Source: Labilithrix sp.
GTDB lineage: Bacteria > Myxococcota_A > Polyangia > Polyangiales > Polyangiaceae
DNA length: 64,000 nucleotides
NCBI GenBank assembly: GCA_019637175.1
Contig: JAHBWD010000006.1
Location: 124,001-188,000 of the forward strand
Direction of reading: 5' to 3'
Shown: in pieces, positions 35,559 to 43,863 of the stretch
Numbering within the stretch: position 1 is the stretch's first letter
Layout: each line of letters starts with the position of its first letter
Made by a program: the position numbers and the translations under genes
The notes under the pieces: model-generated
The model's database searches: none
The model's input: the letters and a program-made list of their open reading frames with translations, nothing else
Told to the model about the DNA's origin: nothing

Positions 35559-36395
35559 TCAAGCGGCGTGCCCGACGAGCTCGAGAGCGATGTGCGAGCC
35601 GCGCGTCGTCGGCGTTCCCTGAAAGAGACGACGATCGCCCACACGGAGCTTCACCGGCGCGTCGACGGCGAGCGGGAGGGTCAACAGATCGCCGACGCGC
35701 AGCGACGCGAGCCTGGCGAGGGAGACGGAGACGGATCCGAGCTCGGCGACGAGCTCCAGCTCGACCTCCGACACCTCGGCGCGCCGCTCGGCCGCCGGTA
35801 CGCGCGCTCCGTCGTCGCTCCGCGCGAGATCGCCGTCGATGGCGGCGGCGGGGACGAGCAACACGACCTTGCCCTGCGATTCGCCCGCGCCGACGGTGAC
35901 CGTGCACGCGACGAGGACGGACGCCGGCTGTCCGTCGGCGCCTCCGGACGCGATCTCGAGCGGGGCGCCGAGCGCGCCGAACACCTCGTCGAAGGCCGCG
36001 ACGAGGCTGCGCGCGAGGCGCGAGGCGAGCGCGGTCTGCGCGGCGCTGAGGCCGCGCGGATCGAGGCGAGGGACGTCGCCGCGGCCCGCGCCCAGCATCC
36101 CGTCGAGCCCGTGCGCGACGAGGTTGGCGTCGAGGATGATCGCGCCGAGCGCCGAGCTGGGCCCCACGCGCAGCGGCGTGAGGTGATGCGGGCGCGCGAC
36201 GTCGCCGAGGATCTCCGACTCGAGCACCGAGCGCGCGGGCTCCGCCGACACCGCGATCTTGCGGCGCGCGAGGTGCGGGAGGCTCCGCATCACGGCGCCT
36301 TCGAGGGCGCGCGCCTCGCTCGAGAGCAGATCGCACGCGCGTCGCGCGCGCTCGCCGGCGAGCGCGAGCTTGACCAAGCCCTGCGCCTCGTTCAT
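35559..36395 (-). CDS. fliM: Divergent, N-terminally short flagellar switch protein FliM
   Basis: A 278-residue protein (FliM is usually 320-340). The C-terminal SpoA domain (about 200-272) is clear: EVELELVAELGSVSVSLARLASLRVGDLLTL and LRVGDRRLFQGTPTTRGSHIALEL. The middle CheC-like domain (about 40-190) is recognisable only by pattern. The N-terminus begins MNEAQGLVKLALAGERARRA and shows no LSQxEIDALL peptide, the segment that binds phospho-CheY. Position between fliL and fliN supports fliM. The missing peptide may mean switching through FliN only, or no chemotactic switching. The start overlaps the fliL stop. Confidence 0.85.
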   Translation of the reverse strand: MNEAQGLVKLALAGERARRACDLLSSEARALEGAVMRSLPHLARRKIAVSAEPARSVLESEILGDVARPHHLTPLRVGPSSALGAIILDANLVAHGLDGMLGAGRGDVPRLDPRGLSAAQTALASRLARSLVAAFDEVFGALGAPLEIASGGADGQPASVLVACTVTVGAGESQGKVVLLVPAAAIDGDLARSDDGARVPAAERRAEVSEVELELVAELGSVSVSLARLASLRVGDLLTLPLAVDAPVKLRVGDRRLFQGTPTTRGSHIALELVGHAA

Positions 36396-36910
36396 TGCGA
36401 CACCAGATCGGTGATGAGCACGCGCTGCGCGGTCGACGCTCCGGCCTGCTTGCAGCTCTCGAGGAGATCGGCGCGAAGCTTGTCGGTGTGCGGATCGATC
36501 GCGTCTTCGTACGAGAGCGAGCGCACCCGCGAGAGCAGGGCGTCGCGGATGCGCGGGGCGAAGGTCTTCATGCTCTCTTCCTTCGTCGTCGCGTCGAACT
36601 CGACGGCGACCGTGAGCTTCACCGGGTGCGTCTTCTTGCCGGCGTCGACGACGGCGACGAGGAAGGGATCGAGCGCCATCGTCGGGCCCGGCGGCGGCGC
36701 TTCGGCCTTCGGCGCCGCCGCGTGCGCCGGATCCTCTCGCTTGACCGCCGTCCGCGCGCCGCCGTAGGCCGCGCCGCCGGAGAAGAGCGCGGACAGGAGC
36801 AGCGCGACGAAGGGGAGGAGGCTGCTCTTGCCCGCGGGCGCCGCGGCGGGCGCGGGCGCCGCGGGTGCTGCGGGGGCTTCTTTGGGCTTGCTGTCGGGCG
36901 TCTCGCTCAT
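36392..36910 (-). CDS. fliL: Flagellar basal-body protein FliL
   Basis: A 172-residue single-pass inner membrane protein. A Pro/Ala-rich cytoplasmic N-terminus (to about 30) is followed by LLPFVALLLSALFSGGAAYGG as the membrane anchor. The periplasmic FliL domain begins at TMALDPFLVAVVD and includes HPVKLTVAVEFDATTKEES, RIRDALLSRVRSLSYEDAI and the end AQRVLITDLVSQ. FliL surrounds the MotAB stator and supports motor output. It starts eight bases after the flgE stop. Confidence 0.92.
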   Translation of the reverse strand: MSETPDSKPKEAPAAPAAPAPAAAPAGKSSLLPFVALLLSALFSGGAAYGGARTAVKREDPAHAAAPKAEAPPPGPTMALDPFLVAVVDAGKKTHPVKLTVAVEFDATTKEESMKTFAPRIRDALLSRVRSLSYEDAIDPHTDKLRADLLESCKQAGASTAQRVLITDLVSQ

Positions 36911-36918
36911 GGCTTGGC

Positions 36919-38202
36919 TCAGTGCTTGATGTTCATCAGCTCTTGGAGCATCTGATCGGCGGTGGTGATCGTCTTCGAGCTCGCCTGGAAGGCGCGCTGG
37001 TGCGAGATGAGCTCGACGAACTGCTGCGTGATGTCGACGTTCGATTGCTCGAGCGCGCCCGCGATGAGCGATGCGCGTCCGCCCGAGCCGACGAGGCCGA
37101 TGGCCGCCTCTCCCGACTCGCGCGTCGCGATCCAGAGGTTCTGCCCCGCGCGGCCGAGGCCGTCGTTGGCGCGGAACTTGGCGATCGCGAGCTGGCCCGC
37201 GGGGATCGTCTGCCCGTTGGTGTAGACGCCGCGCACGACGCCGTCGGCGCCGATCTTGATGCCGCTGAGGTCGCCCGACGCGTAGCCGTCTTGGCTCTGC
37301 GAGGAGACCGAGCTCGCCGATCCATACTGCGTGAGCCCGTCGAGGCCGGTGCCCCCGGCCGCGGTCGACGTGCCGAAGTCGAACGTCAACGGCTGCGCGG
37401 CGGTGGCGCCGACGAAGCTCACGGCCGCGGGGCCGCTCGCCACGCTCTCGAGCGCGCCGGCCGAGTCGAACGTGAGGCTGCCGCCCGCGATCTCGACGCT
37501 GCCCGTCGGCGGGCCGCCCTCGATGTCGCTCCCCTTGGCGAGCACGTGATACTCCCACGCGCCGGCGCCCGTCTTGCGGAAGTAGACGTCGACCGCGTGC
37601 CCCGTCCCGAGAGAATCGTAGACGGTCATCGACGTCGCGAGGTTCGACGTCGCGCTCGGGTTGCTCGGATCCCACGGCGCCGTCGGAGGCGTGGCCGACG
37701 AGTCGAGGTTCGCGGTGATCTTCATCGTCGACGTCGGCTTCGGCGGAATCGGCGCGCTCGGCAGCTCGATCCGTCCCATCGAGGTCTTGAAGCGACCCGT
37801 GCCGTCCGCCGCGAAGCCTTGGACCTCGAGGCCGTCCGCGTTGACGAGGACGCCGTCGTGGCGAAGCCCGAGCTGGCCCGCGCGGGTGTAGAACGTCCCG
37901 TTCTCGCCGCTGACGACGCCGCTCACGACGAGGAAGCCGTCGCCCGAGAGCGCGACGTCGGTGGCCTGGCCGGTGTTCAGGAGCGCGCCCTGCGCGAACA
38001 GCTGCTGCGGGCGCGTCATGCGAACGCCCGCGCCCGGCTCGTTGCCTCCGACGGCGGCGCCGAGCACGTTCGCGAAGTTCGCGCGCGACTGCTTGAAGCC
38101 GATGGTGTTCGAGTTCGCGACGTTGTCACCGACGACGCCGAGGGCGCCGGCCTCTGCGGTGAGGCCCGAGACGCCGGCGTACATTGCTCTTTGAATGGAC
38201 AT
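36919..38202 (-). CDS. flgE: Flagellar hook protein FlgE
   Basis: A 427-residue hook protein. The N-terminus is AMYAGVSGLTAEAGALGVVGDNVANSNTIGFK, then DVALSGDGFLVV and the TRAGQLGLRHDGVLVN strand pair. The middle hook-specific domain (about 150-330) has a FlgE D2-like region, with ITANLDSSATPPTAPWDPS typical. The C-terminus is ALEQSNVDITQQFVELISHQRAFQASSKTITTADQMLQELMNIKH. AAGGAG before the ATG. It follows flgD and fliK, the hook cap and hook ruler. Confidence 0.96.
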   Translation of the reverse strand: MSIQRAMYAGVSGLTAEAGALGVVGDNVANSNTIGFKQSRANFANVLGAAVGGNEPGAGVRMTRPQQLFAQGALLNTGQATDVALSGDGFLVVSGVVSGENGTFYTRAGQLGLRHDGVLVNADGLEVQGFAADGTGRFKTSMGRIELPSAPIPPKPTSTMKITANLDSSATPPTAPWDPSNPSATSNLATSMTVYDSLGTGHAVDVYFRKTGAGAWEYHVLAKGSDIEGGPPTGSVEIAGGSLTFDSAGALESVASGPAAVSFVGATAAQPLTFDFGTSTAAGGTGLDGLTQYGSASSVSSQSQDGYASGDLSGIKIGADGVVRGVYTNGQTIPAGQLAIAKFRANDGLGRAGQNLWIATRESGEAAIGLVGSGGRASLIAGALEQSNVDITQQFVELISHQRAFQASSKTITTADQMLQELMNIKH

Positions 38203-38250
38203 CTTCGATTTCTCCTTACGCTTCCTCGAGAGGCGCTCGCAGCCGAGCGC

Positions 38251-38964
38251 TCAGCGCGTCGTGCCCTCCGCCGGGGGCGGAGCGACGACGCCGACGAGAT
38301 CCGAGATCGGGCCCGACGAGCCGGTGTCGAGCGTGAGCTCGGGGTAGCCCTTGTCGAACGTGACCTTCGTGACGGTGCCGGTGACGTCCTGGGTGCACGA
38401 GACCGGCACGCCGTCGGCGGTCTGGGCCTTCACGCGCAGCGTGTAGGTGCCCTTGGGCGCGGCCTCGCCGCGCGCGTCCTTGCCGTCCCAGGTGACCTGG
38501 AAGGCGCCGGCCGGGCGCGGGCCCAGCTCGATCGTGCGAACGACGCTGCCCGTCGCGTCGACGACCTCGACGGCGACCTTCGCCGCGGGACCGTCGAGCG
38601 TCGCGGCGGACGTCGTCGCGGTGATGCCGTCGAAGCTCATCGTCTGTCCGCGCATCGTCACGCGCTTGCCGACGAGCGAAGTCGCGTCGCTGTTGGCGAT
38701 GCCGAGCAGCTGCGCCTTCATGTCGTCGAGCCTCGCGGACTGCGCGATCGACTGTTCGACCATCGCGAACTGCGAGAGCTGTGAGACGAACTCGGTCCCT
38801 TCCATCGGCTTGAGCGGATCCTGGTGCGAGATCTGGGCCACGAGCAGCTTCAAGAAGGCGTCGCGATCGAGCTGCTTCGCGCCGGCGTTCGACGCCGCGC
38901 CTACGCCCGTCGTGTTGCCCGGCGCGCCGACCTGCGAGATTGGATTGCCCATGCGTACGCTCAA
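38251..38964 (-). CDS. flgD: Flagellar hook cap protein FlgD
   Basis: A 237-residue protein. LDRDAFLKLLVAQISHQDPLKPM, EGTEFVSQLSQFAMVEQSI is the conserved FlgD N-terminal signature (about 32-77). The Tudor/FnIII-like C-terminal part includes GAFQVTWDGKDARGEAAPKGTYTLRV. It caps the growing hook. The TTG at 38964 overlaps the fliK stop; the ATG at 38952 is an alternative start. A 48-bp gap with AAGGAG leads to flgE. Confidence 0.94.
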   Translation of the reverse strand: MSVRMGNPISQVGAPGNTTGVGAASNAGAKQLDRDAFLKLLVAQISHQDPLKPMEGTEFVSQLSQFAMVEQSIAQSARLDDMKAQLLGIANSDATSLVGKRVTMRGQTMSFDGITATTSAATLDGPAAKVAVEVVDATGSVVRTIELGPRPAGAFQVTWDGKDARGEAAPKGTYTLRVKAQTADGVPVSCTQDVTGTVTKVTFDKGYPELTLDTGSSGPISDLVGVVAPPPAEGTTR

Positions 38965-40481
38965 AGCACGAAGCGGGCCCGCGTCGCGGCGCGGGCGCGC
39001 GGCGCGGGCGCGCTCTCGTCGCCGCGAGGCTCGTCGCGATCGTGCGCGGACGATCCCGCGCCGCCGCCCTGGCGGCCTGCGGAGTCGGAAGCGACGCTGG
39101 TCGACGTGCCGGGACCCGTCACGCTCACGCGCGCCGCGCGCGCGTCGGATCGGAGCTCGAAGGCGAGCTCGCTCGCGTGATCGGCGATGGCGCGCGCGGT
39201 CTCGGCGCGATCGGCCTCGAGGCGGACGTGGATCTGCGCGCCGGAGGCTTCGTTCTCCGCGCGGACGCCGACGCGGCCCGCGCCGCCCATGTCCACTTCG
39301 GCGTGCACGCCGCGCCGGAGCGCGTGGTGATCCGCGGCGGCGCTCGCGGTGTCGCGCACGCGCTCGCGGACCTCGTTCGAGAGCCTCGACGCGGCCTCGC
39401 GAGGCGGCGCCGCCGTCGGCGCTCTGACGGAGAGTGTCGGCCGGCCGTCGTTCGGCGCCGTGATTCCGACGGGCGCGCCTTCCGGCGCCTCGGGCGCTTC
39501 GCCGGCCTCGTTCGCCTCGACGAGCGACGCGTCGAGCGCCTGCGCGAGCTGCGCGGCGGCGGGCTGCGCCGACGCCTCGCGGCGGCGTCCGACACCTGAC
39601 GGCGCGTCGGGTGCGATGATCGTCGACGTGCGCGCGAGGGGGATCGCGTCGGGCCGCGCGGCGATCGCGGGCGCGGTCGCGCGTGGGGTCGCGCCTGGGG
39701 TCGCGCTCGGGGTTGCGCGTGGGGTCGCGGTGGCGGGCGCGACCTCGCCTCGGGGCGGATCTTCGACGGCGCTCGCGCGAGGCGCGGTCGCGCCGACGGG
39801 CGCTCGTGGCGTCTCCGGCGTCATCGTGATGGCTGCGCTCGCCGCCGGCGCGACGCCAGCGAACGTGCGGGTGAGGTTCTCCTCGCGGGGGCGGGCGACG
39901 TCACTCGCGACGCGCGGTGCTGCGGTCTCGCCGTCGCTCGCGCTCGCGCTCGCGTTCGCGTTCGCGCTCGCGTTCGCGCGAGGCAACGCGCTCGCGTTCG
40001 CCGTCGGCGTCACGCTCCTCGCCTCGGTGCCCGTGGGCGCGTCGGGGGGCGGCCCGGCCTCGACGCGGGCTTCTCCGCTCGGATTCGCGTTCAGATCCGC
40101 GCTCGGACTAGCGCTCGGACTGGTGCTCGAACTGGCGCTCGGACTCGCGCTCGGATTCGGCTTCGCTTCAGCGTCCGCGCTCGCGTTCGTGGTCGGTGTG
40201 ACGATCGTTCGCGTCGTCAGCTCCACGGGCGCCGGAGCGATCGCCGTCGCCGCCCACATGCTCGCGAGCACGTCGCTCGAGATCGTCGGATCCGTCGCCA
40301 CGTGCTGCTCTGCGTCTTCGTCCCCGTGGGAGGTGCCCTCCGCCGTCGACAGCTCGGCTTCGAGCAGCGCCCCGAAGACGCCGGCAGGCACTGCCTCGTC
40401 GCTCGTCGCCAACCGGGCCGTCGCCGGCACGTCGAGACCACACAGCATGCCGAGCGCTCCGCTCGCACCGTCGTCACTCAT
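38961..40481 (-). CDS. fliK: Flagellar hook-length control protein FliK with low-complexity ruler
   Basis: A 506-residue protein. The C-terminal Flg_hook domain (about 375-460) is recognisable: GGAGRVGVRAENEASGAQIHVRLEAD, AETARAIADHASELAFELRSDAR. The long middle is Pro/Ala/Ser/Thr/Asn-rich with short tandem repeats (ATPRATPSATPGATPR; PSASPSASSSTSPSASPSA; ANASANANASASAS). FliK is secreted intermittently as a molecular ruler and triggers the FlhB switch when the hook is complete. It overlaps fliJ (8 bases) and flgD. The repeats in the DNA are listed separately. Confidence 0.85.
   Translation of the reverse strand: MSDDGASGALGMLCGLDVPATARLATSDEAVPAGVFGALLEAELSTAEGTSHGDEDAEQHVATDPTISSDVLASMWAATAIAPAPVELTTRTIVTPTTNASADAEAKPNPSASPSASSSTSPSASPSADLNANPSGEARVEAGPPPDAPTGTEARSVTPTANASALPRANASANANASASASDGETAAPRVASDVARPREENLTRTFAGVAPAASAAITMTPETPRAPVGATAPRASAVEDPPRGEVAPATATPRATPSATPGATPRATAPAIAARPDAIPLARTSTIIAPDAPSGVGRRREASAQPAAAQLAQALDASLVEANEAGEAPEAPEGAPVGITAPNDGRPTLSVRAPTAAPPREAASRLSNEVRERVRDTASAAADHHALRRGVHAEVDMGGAGRVGVRAENEASGAQIHVRLEADRAETARAIADHASELAFELRSDARAARVSVTGPGTSTSVASDSAGRQGGGAGSSAHDRDEPRGDESAPAPRARAATRARFVL
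39667..40160. repeat. Simple-sequence repeat tracts inside fliK
   Basis: Three tracts are seen: 39667-39735 (degenerate 12-mer built on GTCGCGCGTGGG), 39935-39979 (6-mers alternating CTCGCG and TTCGCG) and 40077-40160 (12-mer close to GCTCGGACTCGC). All keep the reading frame because the unit is a multiple of three. Such tracts can change length by slippage without destroying the protein. Confidence 0.75.
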
Positions 40482-40914
40482 CTCCCGACTCCTCCCGGCA
40501 CATGCGCGCCGCGTGCTCGTCGGCGATGCGCGTCTCGGCGCGACGATCGCGCGCGGCGTCCTCGCGTTCGAATCGTTCGACGAACAGCTCGATCTTTCGC
40601 ATCCCGCGCCGCGCCGCGACCGCGGCGAGCTCGCGCTCGCGCACGTCGTTTCGCCGCTCGGCCGCGTCTCGGCGCGCGCGCGTCAAGCGATCCTGGAGCG
40701 TCTGGAGATGGGCGCTCGCTCGCGCGAGCTCCTCGGAAGACGTCGCTTCGATCGCGCGGGCGTAGGCGGCGCGGAGCGCGGCCTCGCGCTCGGCGACGAT
40801 CGCCTCGCTGGCCCGAGCGGCCTGCTCGGCCTCCGCGACGGCGCGCTCGCGCGCGCTCACGCGAAGGTCTTCGACGGTGAGGAGCCGCTTCGCGCGCGCC
40901 GTCCGCGCGCTCAC
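40474..40914 (-). CDS. fliJ: Flagellar export chaperone FliJ
   Basis: A 146-residue, almost wholly coiled-coil protein. LLTVEDLRVSARERAVAEAEQAAR at the start and RRDAAERRNDVRERELAAVAARRGMRKIELFVERF near the end follow the FliJ pattern. It links the FliI ATPase ring to FlhA and recycles chaperones. The GTG start overlaps the fliI stop (GTGA) and the stop overlaps the fliK start by eight bases. Identification rests on position between fliI and fliK plus helix pattern, since FliJ sequences are poorly conserved. Confidence 0.85.
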   Translation of the reverse strand: MSARTARAKRLLTVEDLRVSARERAVAEAEQAARASEAIVAEREAALRAAYARAIEATSSEELARASAHLQTLQDRLTRARRDAAERRNDVRERELAAVAARRGMRKIELFVERFEREDAARDRRAETRIADEHAARMCREESGDE

Positions 40915-42233
40915 GGGAGCCTCTCGGCGATCGCCCCGAGCTCTGCGAGGGCGGCCTCGCGCGTCACCGCCTCGCGATGCGACTGCCGCACGAGACCCTC
41001 GATGAGCGGCGCGACCACGCGCGCGGCGTCGACGCGCGGGTCGCTTCCGCTCACGTAGGCGCCGACGCGCACGAGGTCGCGCGCGTCTTCGTCGGCGGCC
41101 ATGAGGTCGCGCAGGCGGCCCACGATCCTCATCTGCTCCGGCGGCGCGACCTCGGGGGCGACACGCGAGATGCTGCGGAGCACGTCGATCGCGGGGAAGA
41201 GCCCGCGATCGGCGAGCGCGCGCGTGAGCACCACGTGGCCGTCGAGGATGCCCTTCGCCGCGTCGGCGACGGGCTCGGTCATGTCGTCGCCCTCGACCAA
41301 GACCGTGTAGAGTGCAGTGATCGCGCCCTCGCCCGGGCCGCCGCGCCCTGCGCGCTCGAGGAGCGCCGGGAGCGCCGCGAAGACGCTCGGCGTATAGCCC
41401 TTCGTGAGCGGCGGCTCGCCCGCGGCGAGCGTCGCCTCGCGGAGCGCCATCGCGAAGCGCGTCACCGAGTCCATCACGAGGAGCACGTTCTTGCCCTTTC
41501 GGCGGAACGACTCGGCGATCGCGGTCGCGACGAGCGCACCGCGCACGCGCACGAGGGGAGGCAGATCGCTCGTGGCCGCGACGACCACGCTCCGCGCGAG
41601 CCCTTCGGGGCCGAGCGCGTGGCGGACGAAGTCGCCGAGCTCGCGCCCGCGTTCGCCGATGAGGCCCACGACGACCACGTCGACGTCCGCGCTGCGACAC
41701 ATCATCCCGAGGAGCGTCGTCTTGCCGACGCCCGCGCCCGCGAAGAGCCCCACGCGTTGGCCCCGCCCGAACGGCATCAGCGCGTCGATCGCGCGCACGC
41801 CCGTGTCGAACAGCTCGTCGATCGGGCGTCGCTCGAACGCGCGCGGCGGCGGCGCGTGGATCGCGGCGCTCCCATCGCACGCGGGCGGAGGCCCGCCGTC
41901 GAGAGGCCGGCCGAACGCGTCGATCACGCGTCCGAGCAGCGCGTCGCCCGTGGCGATCGAAGCGGCGCGCGTCGAGAGGCGCACGCGCGCGTGCTTCGCG
42001 ATCCCCGAGGTTCTCCCGAGGGGCGCCGCGACGAGGATCTCGCCCCGGAAGCCGAGCACCTCGAGGCGAACGGCGCCCTCGCCGACGATCTCGAGCTCGC
42101 TGCCGATCGGGGCGTCGATCCCTTCGACCTCCACGAGCTGCCCGAGCGCCTGCCTCACGCGGCCCTCCGGCTGCGAGCGCCGCGCGCGCGCGGCCGCGTC
42201 GACGAATCGTCCGAGATCGATCGTGCGCATCAT
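40911..42233 (-). CDS. fliI: Flagellar export ATPase FliI
   Basis: A 440-residue F1-beta-like ATPase. Walker A GAGVGKT is at 166-172 within GLFAGAGVGKTTLLGM. VVVVGLIGERGRELGDFV, VLLVMDSVTRFAMALREA, GEPPLTKGYTPSVFAALP and ERAGRGGPGEGAITALYTVLVEGDDMTEPVAD follow. It powers unfolding and release of export substrates. Start ATG at 42233 overlaps the fliH stop; a second ATG follows directly. An upstream in-frame open stretch inside fliH is not used. Confidence 0.96.
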   Translation of the reverse strand: MMRTIDLGRFVDAAARARRSQPEGRVRQALGQLVEVEGIDAPIGSELEIVGEGAVRLEVLGFRGEILVAAPLGRTSGIAKHARVRLSTRAASIATGDALLGRVIDAFGRPLDGGPPPACDGSAAIHAPPPRAFERRPIDELFDTGVRAIDALMPFGRGQRVGLFAGAGVGKTTLLGMMCRSADVDVVVVGLIGERGRELGDFVRHALGPEGLARSVVVAATSDLPPLVRVRGALVATAIAESFRRKGKNVLLVMDSVTRFAMALREATLAAGEPPLTKGYTPSVFAALPALLERAGRGGPGEGAITALYTVLVEGDDMTEPVADAAKGILDGHVVLTRALADRGLFPAIDVLRSISRVAPEVAPPEQMRIVGRLRDLMAADEDARDLVRVGAYVSGSDPRVDAARVVAPLIEGLVRQSHREAVTREAALAELGAIAERLP

Positions 42234-42886
42234 GCCGCCTCGCGGTCCACCTCGGCCGCGACGTGCTCGACGACGAGATCGAGCCGCGTCTGCGCGCTGG
42301 ATCGCAGCGCGACGGCGCCGTCGCGAAGCTCGGAGGTCGCCTCGGGGAGCGAGGCGTCGACGAGCACCCGAGGTGCGAGCTCGCCCCACGCGTCGTTGCC
42401 GATCTGCGCCGCGACGTCGGGGGAGACGGCGATCGCGAGCGCCTCGCCGAACGAGCTCTCGGCGAGCGCCTCACGCGCCCACGCCACGACGAGCGACGGA
42501 TCGATCGCGAGCTCGCGGCCGACCACGCGCTCCGCGAGCGCCGCCGCGAGACGCACGAGCTCGCGCTCGGCGTCACCGAGCACCTTCGCCTCGAACGTCG
42601 CGAGCGCTGCGCGCGCCGCGTCGACCTCGGCCGCGAGCACGCTCTCTCGTTCTCTGAGCGCCGCGACCTCGGCGTTCGCGCGCGCGGCCTCGCTCGCCGC
42701 GCGCGCCGCCGCGCCCTCGGCCTCCACGACGGCGCGCTCGAGCGCGTCCACGCGTGCCGGATCGATCGCGTCGACGAGCGGCTCCGGCGAGGGTGCGGAC
42801 GGCGGCGCAGGGACGTGCCGCGCCCACGTGTAGGGTCGCACCTCGGGAGCCGCGCGGACGATCCACGCCGGTCGCTGCACGGTCAC
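42230..42886 (-). CDS. fliH: Flagellar export regulator FliH
   Basis: A 218-residue protein. The N-terminal VRPYTWARHVPAPP is Pro-rich and contains aromatic residues (FliN-binding type). A long charged helix at 45-115 has heptad pattern (RAVVEAEGAAARAASEAARANAEVAALRERE). The C-terminal V1/F0-stator-like domain (120-218) has AAALAERVVGRELAIDPSLVV and ends RLDLVVEHVAAEVDREAA. It binds and restrains FliI. The start overlaps the fliG stop by four bases. Confidence 0.9.
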   Translation of the reverse strand: MTVQRPAWIVRAAPEVRPYTWARHVPAPPSAPSPEPLVDAIDPARVDALERAVVEAEGAAARAASEAARANAEVAALRERESVLAAEVDAARAALATFEAKVLGDAERELVRLAAALAERVVGRELAIDPSLVVAWAREALAESSFGEALAIAVSPDVAAQIGNDAWGELAPRVLVDASLPEATSELRDGAVALRSSAQTRLDLVVEHVAAEVDREAA

Positions 42887-43854
42887 GGATCCTCCGAGCG
42901 TCCGAGATCGAGCTGGCCGTCCGCCTCGAGGCGGAGCGCCGTGGCGACCATCTCGCGGCGCGCTGCCATGACGTCGGCCTTGCGCACGTTGGCCAGCGCG
43001 TCGAGATCGTCGCGCATGAGCGTGGCCGCGCGCGACGACAGGCCACCGAGCACTGCGCTCATGACCGCCGCGCTCGCGCCCTTCAGCGCGACGAGGAGGC
43101 GCTCGCTCGGGATCTCGCGCAAGAGCACGCGCATCTGTCGCGAGGGGACGCGCGCCAGATCGTCGAAGGTGAACATCGCCTGGCGCACGTCCGTGGCGAG
43201 CTCGGGATCGTCGGCGTCGAGGACACCGAGGATTTGCGCCTGGGCGCCGCGCCCCGTCGAGTTGAGGAGCTCGGCGGCCTTCGCGACGCCGTCGACGCTC
43301 ACGAGCGTGGAGGCGTCGGACGTCGGCAGGTTGTCGGCGAGCGCCGCGGCGACGTCCTCGAGGACCGTCGCCGGCACCTGCGTCATGCGGCCGACGTTCT
43401 TGATGACATCCGATTGACGCTCCTCGCTCATCGCGAACAGGATCGCCGCCGCGCTCTTCACCTCGAGCACCGAGAGGATCGCGGCCGCGAGCTGCGGCGG
43501 CTCCGCTTCGAGCAACGCGGCGACGTCTTCGGGCCGCGCTCGCTCGAGCTTCGTGAGCGGGCTCGTCACGCCGTCTTCGAACACCGCGCGCGCGCGGTCT
43601 TCGCCGAGCACGCCTGCGGAGAGCCTGCGGAGGTAGGGCAGCCCGCCCCGAGGGACGGCCACGGCGCTCGCGGATCGGTCGAGAAACTCGCGGAAGGTTT
43701 GCTCGATCGCGTCCTTGGGGACCTCGCGCATCGTCGAGGCGACGGCGCGGAGCTTCTTGATCTCCGCCTCACCGAGCTCGGCGATGATCGGGCGGGCGAC
43801 TTCCTCGTCGAGGGACAACAGGAGCAGGACGGCCTTCTCGGCGTTGGTCAGCAC
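42883..43854 (-). CDS. fliG: Flagellar motor switch protein FliG
   Basis: A 323-residue protein with N, middle and C domains. KAVLLLLSLDEEVARPIIAEL is the N-terminal FliF-binding part. The middle part has an EHPQ-like patch (PEDVAALLEAEPPQLAAAILSVLE). The C-terminal torque helix keeps the charged residues: ALKGA (Lys) and SSRAATLMRDDLDALANVRKADV (Arg, Asp-Asp, Arg). Torque generation is therefore expected to be intact. The start is GTG at 43854, nine bases after the fliF stop. Its stop overlaps fliH. Confidence 0.96.
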   Translation of the reverse strand: MLTNAEKAVLLLLSLDEEVARPIIAELGEAEIKKLRAVASTMREVPKDAIEQTFREFLDRSASAVAVPRGGLPYLRRLSAGVLGEDRARAVFEDGVTSPLTKLERARPEDVAALLEAEPPQLAAAILSVLEVKSAAAILFAMSEERQSDVIKNVGRMTQVPATVLEDVAAALADNLPTSDASTLVSVDGVAKAAELLNSTGRGAQAQILGVLDADDPELATDVRQAMFTFDDLARVPSRQMRVLLREIPSERLLVALKGASAAVMSAVLGGLSSRAATLMRDDLDALANVRKADVMAARREMVATALRLEADGQLDLGRSEDP

Positions 43855-43863
43855 GTTCGTCTC

